Shown here: positions 45,252-54,957 of the stretch, piece by piece
Layout: the number at the start of each line of letters is the position of its first letter
How positions within the stretch are numbered: the first letter of the stretch is position 1
Source of the DNA: Acidobacteriota bacterium
GTDB taxonomy: Bacteria > Acidobacteriota > Blastocatellia > Pyrinomonadales > Pyrinomonadaceae
DNA: 64,000 nucleotides
NCBI GenBank assembly: GCA_003697135.1
Contig: RFGC01000042.1
Coordinates: 101,155-165,154 of the forward strand
Direction: 5' to 3'
Program-made: the position numbers and the translations under genes
The notes under the pieces: model-generated
Told to the model about the DNA's origin: nothing
Database searches by the model: none
Seen by the model: the letters and a program-made list of their open reading frames with translations, nothing else

Positions 45252-46235
45252 TTAATCCTTACTCTTCAAGAAGTTCACAGCTTCCTCTAAGGCTTTTATT
45301 ATCTGATTCGTTTCAACTTTTTCTTTTGTTCTGACTTCTACAAATATCTGATTTGATGCAAAATACTGAAAGCAAGGGCTTATGTCTGAATTTTGCACTT
45401 CACCAGCCTGCTTGCTCTTTTTGTCGCTAGCAGTGTCGGCTTCATCGGCTCTCGGAAGCACGGTTGGTGGAAAATAGCGATGAGATGCTTTTTTGGAGAT
45501 ATGTTTTTCAATCAGTGAACCATCTTTGTCAGCCTTCTCAGGATTTCCTTCAACAAGACGTTTAGAAATCTTGCGAACCTCATCTCTAGAAACCTTTCCT
45601 TTTTCAGCCACCCGACCAGAAAGTGCCTCTAGAAACGCAAGCATACTTGCTTCGTCAAATTGTCTGGCAACTTCAAGCAAAATTGATTTTGCCGTTATGT
45701 TAAGCTCTTTGCATTTTTGGCGAATCTTTTCCGGCAAACTCGCAATCGCTAATGCTTCGGTTACACTTGTTCGGCTCTTCCCTATTTTCTTTGCAATTTC
45801 CTCATGTGTGTATCCAAACTTTTGTGCCAGCGCCGCTAGCCCATCGGCTTCTTCCCAAACCGTAAGGTCCTTCCTTTGCAAATTTTCAATTAAAGCTATC
45901 TCTGCCGCCTCTTGTTCTGTGACATCTAGTTCTATGCAAGGAATTTCAGTCAGGCCTGCTAACTGTGCCGCTCTCCAACGCCTTTCCCCTGCAATTATCA
46001 TCCATGTTCCATCAGACTTTGGAACAACTAAAATCGGTTCAAGAACGCCTCTTTGTTTTATGGAACTGGCAAGCTCGGTCAAATCGCCTATCTCGGTTCG
46101 CGGTTGCCTCGGATTAGGCTCGATCTTGTCAATAGGTAAGGTTTTGCCTATTGCACGACTAGCTCTTGCAAGTTCTTCAACGTAGTGAGAATCATGGCGT
46201 AACCCAACGCCGCTTGGCAATCCCCTTTTAGGCAT
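45252..46235 (-). CDS. parB: Chromosome partitioning protein ParB
   Basis: 327 residues. IDKIEPNPRQPRTEI and IIAGERRWRAAQLAGLTEIP form the CTP-binding N-domain, ENLQRKDLTVWEEADGLAAL leads to the helix-turn-helix (YTHEEIAKKIGKSRTSVTEAL), and a C-terminal dimer part ends the protein. It binds parS and spreads as a CTP clamp. Overlaps parA by 8 bases. I did not find a convincing parS in the window. Confidence 0.94.
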   Translation of the reverse strand: MPKRGLPSGVGLRHDSHYVEELARASRAIGKTLPIDKIEPNPRQPRTEIGDLTELASSIKQRGVLEPILVVPKSDGTWMIIAGERRWRAAQLAGLTEIPCIELDVTEQEAAEIALIENLQRKDLTVWEEADGLAALAQKFGYTHEEIAKKIGKSRTSVTEALAIASLPEKIRQKCKELNITAKSILLEVARQFDEASMLAFLEALSGRVAEKGKVSRDEVRKISKRLVEGNPEKADKDGSLIEKHISKKASHRYFPPTVLPRADEADTASDKKSKQAGEVQNSDISPCFQYFASNQIFVEVRTKEKVETNQIIKALEEAVNFLKSKD

Positions 46236-47010
46236 TTGTGCTCCTCACCTCTTCGCCAATTCTACTTAAAAACTCCTCGCAAAGCTCCTTGTATTCTCTA
46301 GCACCGCTTGATTCAGGAGCATAAGCAAAAATAGTTTCTTTATGCGCCGGCGATTCTTCAAGTCTAACACTCCGGCTTATCACCGTCTTAAATGCTTTAT
46401 CACCGAAAACGCTTCTAATCTGTTCTTCTACATCTTTTGACAAAGTAGTTCTTCTGTCATACAGAGTTATCAAAACTCCTAAAAGCCTTAGTTCAGGATT
46501 TGGCCTTGAGCGAACTTTTTCTATGGTTTCCAAAAGATCGTCCGTTCCTTCAAGTGCAAAATAAGACGATTGTATCGGTATCAAAACATGAGTTGCGGCT
46601 ACCAAAGCGTTAACTGTCAAAAGTCCCAGCGTCGGCGGGGTGTCTAAGAAAATCAAATCATACTCACGCTTTATTTGCTCTATCCTGTCTCTTAGCCTGA
46701 AAACAGCATCGAAATCTGTCAAAAGCTTTGCTTCCAGCTTTGCAAGGTTTATTCTTGAAGGAACTATCTTTAGATTCTCGACCTTCGTTTCGTAAATAAA
46801 ATCTTCCCAAGGTCTCTTTGTCTCAGTCAAAAGCTCATAGGTTCCGCCGTTTACTTCTTCAGGCTCTATAAACGAGATAGATGTATTGCTTTGAGGATCG
46901 AGATCAATCAGTAGAACTTTCTTGCCACGAATAGCACAAGCTGCGCTCAAGTTTATAGCTGTTGTGGTTTTACCTACACCACCCTTCTGATTAGCTATCG
47001 CAATGATCAT
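46228..47010 (-). CDS. parA: Chromosome partitioning ATPase ParA (Soj)
   Basis: 260 residues. The deviant Walker A KGGVGKTTTAINLSAACA, DLDPQSNTS and DLIFLDTPPTLGLLT (Walker B) are clear. MIIAIANQKGGVGK at the very N-terminus means a small, chromosomal-type ParA without an HTH domain. Works with ParB to move origins. It follows the nuclease gene by three bases. Confidence 0.95.
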   Translation of the reverse strand: MIIAIANQKGGVGKTTTAINLSAACAIRGKKVLLIDLDPQSNTSISFIEPEEVNGGTYELLTETKRPWEDFIYETKVENLKIVPSRINLAKLEAKLLTDFDAVFRLRDRIEQIKREYDLIFLDTPPTLGLLTVNALVAATHVLIPIQSSYFALEGTDDLLETIEKVRSRPNPELRLLGVLITLYDRRTTLSKDVEEQIRSVFGDKAFKTVISRSVRLEESPAHKETIFAYAPESSGAREYKELCEEFLSRIGEEVRSTNA

Positions 47011-47013
47011 CTT

Positions 47014-47472
47014 TCACTCAATAACGTCAGGCCATTCTTCTTCCGAAGGAGCTTCTTCTTTTTCTTCTACGATGTTTGCGGAAGATAAATCCAAAACTCT
47101 CTGATCAACGTAGATAGGGCTATCAGTTCTAAGAGCCAAGGCTATGGCATCTGAAGGACGCGCATCAAGCGAGACCTTTTCGCCATCTTCATCTACTAAA
47201 TCTATCACGGCATAAAAAGTGTTGTCGCGTAAATCCGTTACTATCACACGCTCAACTCTATAGCCCATCTGGATGATCAAGTTTCTCAACAAATCGTGAG
47301 TCATCGGTCTTTGTGGCACTATCTTTTCTATCTCAAGCGCAATGGCGTTCGCTTCATAAGCACCTACCCATATCGGCAATACAGCCTCACTTTCCACGCC
47401 TTTTAGAACCACTATCGGCGTGTTGCTGTTCGGGTCCATTATCAGCGCTCCAACTCTTACTTCAACCAACAT
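47014..47472 (-). CDS. Bifunctional nuclease-domain protein (DUF151)
   Basis: 152 residues. VVLKGVESEAVLPIWVGAYEANAIALEIE and SLDARPSDAIALALRTDSPIYV are characteristic of the bifunctional nuclease (BFN) family, described as having DNase and RNase activity in plants and as a fold in Thermotoga. The tail is acidic. It stands first in the parAB transcription unit. The promoter predicts an RNA beginning within about 3 bases of the ATG. Confidence 0.85.
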   Translation of the reverse strand: MLVEVRVGALIMDPNSNTPIVVLKGVESEAVLPIWVGAYEANAIALEIEKIVPQRPMTHDLLRNLIIQMGYRVERVIVTDLRDNTFYAVIDLVDEDGEKVSLDARPSDAIALALRTDSPIYVDQRVLDLSSANIVEEKEEAPSEEEWPDVIE

Positions 47473-47480
47473 CAGCGTTA

Positions 47481-47510
47481 ATTCTAACCTTTTTTCTGAT
47501 TAAATCTCAA
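47481..47510 (-). promoter_or_regulatory. Promoter candidate for the nuclease-parAB unit
   Basis: On the minus strand TTGAGA (47505-47510), an 18-base spacer and TAGAAT (47481-47486). Expected RNA start about 47474, 2-3 bases before the ATG at 47472. Confidence 0.5.
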
Positions 47511-47601
47511 ACTATCAAGCAAACCAAAAAATCAAGAAAATCTTTAAGTCTGTCCAAGAAATGCTAGAAATCTTTGGTTAATAAGCACTTCAGAAAAACA
47601 T

Positions 47602-48957
47602 TCACATTTCTAATTCACCGAAAAGGCTGTTATTCTTACACTCTGTTATCCGAACATTAACAATCTGTCCGATTAAATCCTCACTTCCCGGAAAATTTAC
47701 AACCTTGTTGCAAGTTGTGTGTCCCGACAGATTATTTCCTTTCTTTGAATGTCCTTCTACTAAAACAGAAACAGTTTTACCGAGATATGTTTCCTGCCAA
47801 ACTCTCCTTTGTATATCTCTCTGCACCGCCTCCAAATACAAAAATCTCTTTCGCTTTTCTTCAGGCGATACATCATCAACCATTCTTTCCGCCGCTGGTG
47901 TTCCCGGCCGCGGAGAATACTTGAAAATGTAAGTATGATGAAATTCGCACTCTTCAACCATCTTCACAGTTTGCATGAAATCTTCTTCTGTTTCTCCGGG
48001 AAAACCAACAATTATATCCGTTGTCAAAGCTATTTGTTTAGGCGACTTCTTTATTACTTCCACCTTCTTCATGTAAGCCTCTATCGTATGACCGCGCCTC
48101 ATGGCACGCAAAACTGCATTACTCCCAGATTGAACCGGCAAGTGAACCCAATTGCACAAGTTTGCATGTTCTTCCATGGCCGCAACAATATCAGGATGGA
48201 AATCTCTCGGAAATGACGTAGTGAACTTGATCCTTTCGCATCCAGAAAGCTGTGCTACTGCCCGCAAAAGCCTCGAAAACGGAGTAGCTCCCGGAAACCG
48301 CTCCAGAATTCCTAAGTCTCTTGGCCTGTAGCTATTGACGTTTTGACCAATCAAATGTATCTCACGAACCCCTTCAGAAACAAGTCTCTGCACCTGCCGG
48401 ATAACTTCTTCTGGCGGAAGACTAACTTCTCTTCCCCTAGAAAAAGGCACTATGCAATAGGTGCAGAATTTATTACAACCTTCTATTATCGGAAGAAAAG
48501 CCACAAACTTAGAGTGACTCACCGATAGGTCAAAACTCCAGTCGTAGTCACTTTCCCTTTCGTGAGTGTCAATTACTCTTTCTCCAGTGTCTATAACTTT
48601 CTTGAGTATGTCAGTAACTCTTCCGGTTGCGCGTGTTCCGAAAATGAAATCCACTCCGCTTTCGCCTTTTCGGTCGAACCTTGAAAAGATTTCCTCGCCT
48701 TCAAGCTGAGCCACGCATCCCGTAACTCCCAAAAGAACACGCTTGCCACGTCTTTTCCTTATTTCACCTATTCTGACGTAAAGTTTATTCTCCGCTTTTT
48801 CTCTAACCGAACAAGTGTTTATCAAAATCACATCTGCTGAGCCTTCATCTTCGGTTAACTCAAAACCTTCTCTTTTGAGTGAGGTCGCTATTCGCTCCGA
48901 ATCGGAAACGTTCATCTGGCAACCGTAAGTCTCTATGAAAACCTTCTTTCTTTCCAT
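47602..48957 (-). CDS. miaB: tRNA (N6-isopentenyl adenosine(37)-C2)-methylthiotransferase MiaB
   Basis: 451 residues. The N-terminal UPF0004 domain has Cys in ETYGCQMNVSDSE, NTCSVREKAENK and VTGCVAQ; the radical-SAM core has GCNKFCTYCIVPFSRGRE (CxxxCxxC), and a TRAM domain ends the protein. It adds methylthio to i6A37 of tRNA using two 4Fe-4S clusters. Separate from BFN by 129 bases. MiaA is not in the window. Confidence 0.95.
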   Translation of the reverse strand: MERKKVFIETYGCQMNVSDSERIATSLKREGFELTEDEGSADVILINTCSVREKAENKLYVRIGEIRKRRGKRVLLGVTGCVAQLEGEEIFSRFDRKGESGVDFIFGTRATGRVTDILKKVIDTGERVIDTHERESDYDWSFDLSVSHSKFVAFLPIIEGCNKFCTYCIVPFSRGREVSLPPEEVIRQVQRLVSEGVREIHLIGQNVNSYRPRDLGILERFPGATPFSRLLRAVAQLSGCERIKFTTSFPRDFHPDIVAAMEEHANLCNWVHLPVQSGSNAVLRAMRRGHTIEAYMKKVEVIKKSPKQIALTTDIIVGFPGETEEDFMQTVKMVEECEFHHTYIFKYSPRPGTPAAERMVDDVSPEEKRKRFLYLEAVQRDIQRRVWQETYLGKTVSVLVEGHSKKGNNLSGHTTCNKVVNFPGSEDLIGQIVNVRITECKNNSLFGELEM

Positions 48958-48972
48958 CTCGCTCTCTCAACC

Positions 48973-49001
48973 TTGAGTATTTTCTCAGACCATTTTAACA
49001 T
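48973..49001 (+). promoter_or_regulatory. Promoter candidate for dnaE
   Basis: TTGAGT (48973-48978), a 17-base spacer and TAACAT (48996-49001); start near 49008, about 50 bases ahead of the chosen dnaE ATG. It makes the upstream TTG start at 48973 unlikely. Confidence 0.45.
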
Positions 49002-49056
49002 CTTTCTTACTGGAAAGCTTAAAAGACTCAGGTATCGAAAACGCAGATTTGAACAA

Positions 49057-52000
49057 ATGAGTGAAAAGGAATTCGTCCATCTTCACGTTCACACTGACTA
49101 TAGCCTTCTAGAGGCTTGCACCCAGATAAAACCTTTAGCCTCAAAACTGCAAGAATTAAAAATGCCTGCTTGCGCAATAACGGACTACGGAAACATGTAT
49201 GGTGTAGTCTCCTTCTACAACGAACTAAAAAATCACGGAATAAAACCCATCATCGGCTACGAAGCATATTTGACCTTTGGAAAGATAAGTGAAAAAGACA
49301 TTCCTGTTGAACCCGGCGAGAAACCTTATTATCCACTTGTTCTGCTTGCAGAAAATGAAGACGGCTACCGAAACCTTGTCTATCTTGCATCGAAAGCTTT
49401 CACTGATGGCTTTTATATCAAGCCGAGAATCTCGATAGAAATGCTTGCTGAAAGAAAAAAAGGATTGATTGCACTTTCAGGTGGCAAAGAAGGTTACCTA
49501 GCTCATTATCTCCTCAATAACGATAAGAAAAAAGCAATCAAAGCCACTGAGCTTTTGAAGGATATTTTTGGCTCAGAGCATTTTTACCTCGAACTTCAAG
49601 ATCATCAAACCGAGTGGGAAAAAGACCTAGTTAGAAAAATCCTTAAGATTGCATCTGAACTTTCTCTATCAGTAGTAGCCACAAATGACGTTCACTACTT
49701 AACCGAGCAAGATTGGAAAGCATTTGAAATCACACGATGCATTGGTGAAGGAACAGTATTCAACCCAAATGTTCGTGCGCTTGAAACCAATCAATACTAT
49801 TTGAAATCGTCTGAAGAAATGTGGCGTTTGTTCAGCTCTATCCCTGAGGCTTTACTGAATACCCTAAAAATCGCCGAAATGTGCAATCTGAAACTTCCTA
49901 GTCAGCTACAACTTCCCGTTTATCATGTTCCAGAAGGATTCACGCCTGATACTTATTTGGAGCATATTGCATGGCAAGGATTGGAAAAGAGAAAAAAGAA
50001 AATGCAAACTAGCCCTAAACCTCCCAAACACCCACTTGAAGATTACGAACAAAGGCTTCATAAAGAACTCGAAATAATAAAGAAAATGGGCTTTTCCAGC
50101 TATTTCTTGATAGTTTGGGACTTCGTTAAATACGCCAAAGACAAAGGTATTCCCGTAGGACCGGGAAGAGGCTCTGCCGCAGGCTCTTTAGTGGCATACT
50201 GTCTGGAAATCACTGATGTTGATCCTTTGGAATACGATCTGCTCTTTGAAAGATTCTTGAACCCCGAAAGAATCAGCATGCCCGACATTGACATTGACTT
50301 TTGCGTCCGTGGTAGAGAAGACCTCATAAATTACGTTGCTCAAAAATACGGCAAAGACCATGTTTGCCAAATAATAACCTTCGGAACTATGGCTTCTAGA
50401 GCTGTAATCAAAGACGTCGGCAGAGCATTGGGACTTCCTCTTTCTCAGGTCGAGAAAATCTCCAAGTTGATTCCTCCGCCATTCCGGGGCAGAAATATCA
50501 AAATCGAAGAAGCGCTTCAAAAAGTTCCAGAGCTTAAGCAAATAACGGAAAGCGATCCCCAAATCGCTGAACTTATTGATATTGCAAAAAGACTAGAAGG
50601 CTCAGCTAGACACGCTTCAATACACGCCGCCGGGGTTGTCATTTCGCCTGTAGCTCTTTACGAAATAATTCCAATCACTACTTCCTCAAACAAAACCAGT
50701 GGCAAGGAGTTGGTTAGCCAATATGCAATGACCGACCTTGAAAAGGTCGGTATGCTCAAAATGGATTTTCTTGCTTTAACGACTTTAACAATTATAAGCG
50801 ACTGCTTAAAGCTGATTAAGGAAAAGAAAGGCATCACCCTTAACTGGGAAGAAGTGCCTTTAGATGACCCCGCAACTATGCAGATTTTTGCTGAAGGAAA
50901 GACAGAAGCTGTTTTTCAATTCGAGTCCGAAGGAATGAAAGAAATTTGTAGAAGGCTAAAACCAAGAAACATCGAAGACCTAGCCGCTCTCAATGCTCTT
51001 TATCGCCCTGGCCCGCTCGATGGCGGCATGGTTGATGATTTCATCGAACGGCATCACGGAAAAAAGAAAGTCACTTACATTCTCCCTGAAATGAAAGGAA
51101 TTCTCTCGAATACTCACGGGATAATCGTCTATCAAGAGCAAATAATGATGCTGGCTCAGAAACTTGCCGGATATACACTTGGCGAAGCCGACATGATGAG
51201 ACGTGCCATGGGCAAAAAGAAAAAAGAAGAAATGCAAATGCACGAAGAAAGATTCATCACAAGAGCTGTAGAACGTGGTATTCCGCAAGAAAAAGCCTCA
51301 CAAATTTTTCACCTAATGCAACAATTCGCCGATTACGGATTCAATAAAAGCCATTCGGTAGCTTATGCCTACCTGGCCTTTCAAACCGCATATCTGAAAG
51401 CCCATTTTCCCGCATTTTTCTATGCGGCAGTTCTTTCAAATGAAACTCAAGACACAAATAAAATCTACAAGTATTCAGTGGAGCTCAAACAGGCAGGTTT
51501 GCAATTGCTGCCTCCAGATATAAACGAATCTGATGGTGATTTCACTCCGCTAGAAAATGCAGTTCGTTTTGGCTTGAATGCAATCAAGGGACTCGGTGAA
51601 GGTAGCGTTAAATCTATTTTGTCTGCAAGACAATCTGGCGGGCGTTTCAAGTCTCTCGTTGATCTCATGTTGCGTGTCAAAGACCTTAACCGCCGAGGTG
51701 TTGAAAGCCTTATCTCAGCAGGAGCTTTAGACTCACTTCAACCCGAAGGCGAGCCGCGCAAGAAAAGAGCCATTCTATATGCTTGTCTTGAAGACGCAAT
51801 GCGATTTGCACAAAGAAAAAAGACTGAAAATCAAAGCCTTCTCTTTGTCAATGATATTAGCGCTCAGGAATTTGTCCCTCCAGATGCGGAAGAATGGTCT
51901 TTAGAGAAACTTGCAAAAGAAGAAAAAAACGCTTTGGGATTTTATCTTTCAACACACCCTCTTGAAAATTACTCGCAAGAAATCCAGAAACTTAACCTGC

Positions 52001-52575
52001 CCGAAATTGCAAGCCTTTATGAAATAAAAACACCGAAAAGCATCTCTGTTGCTGGCGTTGTTACCTCTTCACAAGTCAAATACAGCAAAAAAGGTAACCG
52101 ATTTTGCATTTTCAAAATAGAAGACAAGTCTGCAAGTATTAGATGCACGGCTTGGTCCGAAACTTATTCAGCTTATCGGGACTGTTTCCAAGAAGATGAA
52201 ATCATAGTAGTCACAGGAAAATTAGAGCCTAACGAAGGCGGCGAGCCTACGATTATAGTTGAGAAAGCAGAAAACCTTAAAACAACCGTTCTTTCAAAAG
52301 CTAAACTTCTCGTTGTGACGGTTGATAGTTCTCAAGTTGAAGAAAATTTCTTAGAGAAACTCGCAACACTATTCAAGCAAAGCCTGAAAAATGGCTCTAA
52401 AACCGAAACTATTACTAATCCCAGCGTTTCTAAAAAAACGTGCCCGGTCGTGATAAGAATCAGATTTGCTGAACAAGAGATTTTTGCAGATTTTGACGTT
52501 CCGTTTTCGGTGCGCCCATCTACCGAACTGGAAAAGGCGCTAAAAAATATGCATTGCACTTTTGAATGGAAGTGA
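49057..52575 (+). CDS. dnaE: DNA polymerase III alpha subunit
   Basis: 1172 residues from ATG 49057, where the PHP domain begins (FVHLHVHTDYSLLEAC). The frame extends 28 residues further, but those bases contain the likely promoter. The catalytic palm has GPGRGSAAGSLVAYCL and PDIDIDFC. The tau/beta-binding region and an OB domain near the C-terminus (SVAGVVTSSQVKYSKKGNRFCIFKIED) follow. The PHP His residues are intact, so proofreading activity may be present. This is the main replicative polymerase. Confidence 0.94.
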   Translation: MSEKEFVHLHVHTDYSLLEACTQIKPLASKLQELKMPACAITDYGNMYGVVSFYNELKNHGIKPIIGYEAYLTFGKISEKDIPVEPGEKPYYPLVLLAENEDGYRNLVYLASKAFTDGFYIKPRISIEMLAERKKGLIALSGGKEGYLAHYLLNNDKKKAIKATELLKDIFGSEHFYLELQDHQTEWEKDLVRKILKIASELSLSVVATNDVHYLTEQDWKAFEITRCIGEGTVFNPNVRALETNQYYLKSSEEMWRLFSSIPEALLNTLKIAEMCNLKLPSQLQLPVYHVPEGFTPDTYLEHIAWQGLEKRKKKMQTSPKPPKHPLEDYEQRLHKELEIIKKMGFSSYFLIVWDFVKYAKDKGIPVGPGRGSAAGSLVAYCLEITDVDPLEYDLLFERFLNPERISMPDIDIDFCVRGREDLINYVAQKYGKDHVCQIITFGTMASRAVIKDVGRALGLPLSQVEKISKLIPPPFRGRNIKIEEALQKVPELKQITESDPQIAELIDIAKRLEGSARHASIHAAGVVISPVALYEIIPITTSSNKTSGKELVSQYAMTDLEKVGMLKMDFLALTTLTIISDCLKLIKEKKGITLNWEEVPLDDPATMQIFAEGKTEAVFQFESEGMKEICRRLKPRNIEDLAALNALYRPGPLDGGMVDDFIERHHGKKKVTYILPEMKGILSNTHGIIVYQEQIMMLAQKLAGYTLGEADMMRRAMGKKKKEEMQMHEERFITRAVERGIPQEKASQIFHLMQQFADYGFNKSHSVAYAYLAFQTAYLKAHFPAFFYAAVLSNETQDTNKIYKYSVELKQAGLQLLPPDINESDGDFTPLENAVRFGLNAIKGLGEGSVKSILSARQSGGRFKSLVDLMLRVKDLNRRGVESLISAGALDSLQPEGEPRKKRAILYACLEDAMRFAQRKKTENQSLLFVNDISAQEFVPPDAEEWSLEKLAKEEKNALGFYLSTHPLENYSQEIQKLNLPEIASLYEIKTPKSISVAGVVTSSQVKYSKKGNRFCIFKIEDKSASIRCTAWSETYSAYRDCFQEDEIIVVTGKLEPNEGGEPTIIVEKAENLKTTVLSKAKLLVVTVDSSQVEENFLEKLATLFKQSLKNGSKTETITNPSVSKKTCPVVIRIRFAEQEIFADFDVPFSVRPSTELEKALKNMHCTFEWK

Positions 52576-52621
52576 AACTACCCTGCAAGAAAATAATAAA
52601 AAAGTCAGTGTAACGAAATTT

Positions 52622-54901
52622 CTACCTCTTCCTACTTCTAACAACCTTTACCTTCACGAGTTTTGAAGTCGGACACAAGCTTTTTTCAGCTACACTCTCA
52701 ATGGGAATTAAAGGATTTGCTTCAGGGAAATACATTGCTGCGCAGCCTTTCGCAATCGGATAAGCAACTACTGTTAATTTCTCTACCACTCTTCTTCGGC
52801 CGTCGAAATCACTTACAACGTCAACCAAATCGCCTTGCTTCAGCTTGCGAACGGCCATGTCTTCTTTGTTCATGAAAATAACATTCCTTGAGCCACTTAT
52901 GCCGCGATAACGATCATCTTCGGTGTAAACCGTCGTGTTGAATTGATCATGTGCACGGATTGTTGTTAGCAAAAGCTCATCTGGCGCGGTTTCTATTTTC
53001 TCAAGTTTGCTTACAGTAAATTTTGCCTTCCCTGAATCGGTCGGGAAAATTCTTTGACGCGGTGGATTTGGTAAGTAAAACCCGCCGGGTTTGCGAATTC
53101 TTTCGTTATAGTTTTCAAATCCCGGAACTACTTTCGAGATCGCATCACGAATCAAATCATAGTCGCTTATCATTGCTTCCCAACTGACTGTTGAGCGACC
53201 TTTTAGCGTAGCACGGGCTAGTTTGCCTATTATCCAAATCTCGCTTCTCAGTTCGTCGGAAATCGGCTTGAGAATGCCTTTAGACATTTGCACATTAAGC
53301 ATCGTGCTTTCAGTTGAAACGAATTGTTCTTTTCCTCCTGTGAAATCTCTCTCAGTTCTTCCGAGACAAGGCAAAATCAATGCTTTCTTGCCAGTTACAA
53401 CAGCAGTTCTGTTTAACTTTGTTATTACCTGAGCTGTTAGATTGCATCTTCTCAGTGCTTTTTCTGTGTATTCCGTATCGGGTGCGGCGCTTAGGAAATT
53501 TCCACCTAAAGCAAAGAACACCTTAACCTTGCCTTCATACATGGCTTTGATAGCTTCAGTAACGCTGTAGCCTTCTTTCTCTGGCACTTTGAAACGAAAT
53601 CGCTTTTCCAACTGTTCACGGAATTTCGGCACTTTTGACCAAATTCCCATCGTTCTATCGCCTTGAACATTTGAATGTCCACGCACAGGGCAAAGCCCTG
53701 CTCCGGGTTTTCCGATATTCCCGCGCAAAAGATGAAGATTCACAATATCTTGAATCGTCTCAACTGCCTTCTTGTGTTGCGTAATCCCCATAGCCCAACA
53801 AGTCACCACTCTACTTGACCGCGCATACATTCTCGCAACTTGTTCTATTTGCTCTCTCGACAAGCCACTTTGAGTCAAAATATCTTCCCACGAGATTTCT
53901 TCTAAGTTCGCAATAAAATCCTGAAATCCTTCTGTTTTGTTTACGATGAAGTCGTAACTGAAAATCGGGCTTGGACTTCTCTTTTCCCACTCGAACAAGG
54001 TTTTCATAACACCTTTCAAAAAAGCCATGTCTCCGCCAATGCGAATTTGTAGATAAAGGTCTGCAAATTTCGTTGGTTTGTCGTGCCAAACGGTCGAAGC
54101 ATACTCGAGAAGACTTGAGTAATGTTGCGGATTCGGATCAACGAATCCGAGCAAACCTGCTTCAAGAATCGGGTTAACAGCGATGATTTTTGCTCCTTTT
54201 TCCTTTGCCCGCCTTAGGTGAGACATCATTCTTGGAGCGTTAGTGCCGGGATTTTGTCCCATGATGATTATCAAATCAGCATTTTCCAAGTCTTCCAATC
54301 TGATGGTTGCCTTTCCGAATCCCAGCGATTCGGTCAATGCAACCGAGCTTGACTCATGGCACATATTCGAGCAATCAGGCAAATTATTCGTCCCAAATTG
54401 ACGAACAAAAAGCTGATAAAGGAATGCCGCTTCGTTTGAGGTTCGCCCCGATGTATAAAAAACAGCTTCATCTGGAGAATCAAGACTGTTTAACTCTTTA
54501 GCAATCTCATGGATTGCCTGTTCCCATGAAATCGGCTCGTAATGTTTTTTGCCTTCTCTCAAAATTAAGGGTTGAACTAATCTACCTTGTTCGTTAAGCC
54601 ATTTATCGCTTTTCTGTGCAAGTTCTTCAACGCTGTATTTTGCAAAAAAGTCTGCATCAACCTTTTTTCTTACAGCTTCATCGGCTATGGCTTTTACTCC
54701 GTTTTCGCAAAACTCTGCAAAAGTTCTATCGCCTTCTGGGTCTGTCCATGCACAAGCATTGCAATCAATGCCGCCCTTTTGATTCAGTTTCCTCAAAAGA
54801 CGCAACCCGCGAATCCATCCTGTTTTCTCCGCAATTTCCCTGAAAGTGCTTGAAATTGCAGGGATGCCAGCCGCCTGTTTTTTCGGTTCTTCTACTTTCA
54901 T
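52622..54901 (-). CDS. FdhF/YdeP-family molybdopterin oxidoreductase
   Basis: 759 residues from ATG 54899-54901, set by AAGGAGAG. A frame reaching 54961 adds 20 residues. Residues near 42-50 have IDCNACAWTDP, the two-Cys remnant typical of YdeP, not the four-Cys 4Fe-4S motif of formate dehydrogenase H. MoCo-binding parts FYTSGRTSNEAAFLYQLF, GQNPGTNAPRMMSHLRRA and GRTERDFTGGKEQF are well kept. No selenocysteine or Cys ligand is obvious. Substrate is not known for this group; acid-resistance roles are proposed in enterics. FdhD is just upstream. Confidence 0.87.
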   Translation of the reverse strand: MKVEEPKKQAAGIPAISSTFREIAEKTGWIRGLRLLRKLNQKGGIDCNACAWTDPEGDRTFAEFCENGVKAIADEAVRKKVDADFFAKYSVEELAQKSDKWLNEQGRLVQPLILREGKKHYEPISWEQAIHEIAKELNSLDSPDEAVFYTSGRTSNEAAFLYQLFVRQFGTNNLPDCSNMCHESSSVALTESLGFGKATIRLEDLENADLIIIMGQNPGTNAPRMMSHLRRAKEKGAKIIAVNPILEAGLLGFVDPNPQHYSSLLEYASTVWHDKPTKFADLYLQIRIGGDMAFLKGVMKTLFEWEKRSPSPIFSYDFIVNKTEGFQDFIANLEEISWEDILTQSGLSREQIEQVARMYARSSRVVTCWAMGITQHKKAVETIQDIVNLHLLRGNIGKPGAGLCPVRGHSNVQGDRTMGIWSKVPKFREQLEKRFRFKVPEKEGYSVTEAIKAMYEGKVKVFFALGGNFLSAAPDTEYTEKALRRCNLTAQVITKLNRTAVVTGKKALILPCLGRTERDFTGGKEQFVSTESTMLNVQMSKGILKPISDELRSEIWIIGKLARATLKGRSTVSWEAMISDYDLIRDAISKVVPGFENYNERIRKPGGFYLPNPPRQRIFPTDSGKAKFTVSKLEKIETAPDELLLTTIRAHDQFNTTVYTEDDRYRGISGSRNVIFMNKEDMAVRKLKQGDLVDVVSDFDGRRRVVEKLTVVAYPIAKGCAAMYFPEANPLIPIESVAEKSLCPTSKLVKVKVVRSRKR

Positions 54902-54957
54902 AGGCAACTCTCCTTTTGTAACCAAAAGACTTGCTTTATGGCGGACAGTAGCATTTG

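Noticed and set aside
48973..49056. TTG 48973 as the dnaE start
   Set aside because: These bases hold a good -35/-10 pair and the PHP domain begins right after ATG 49057.
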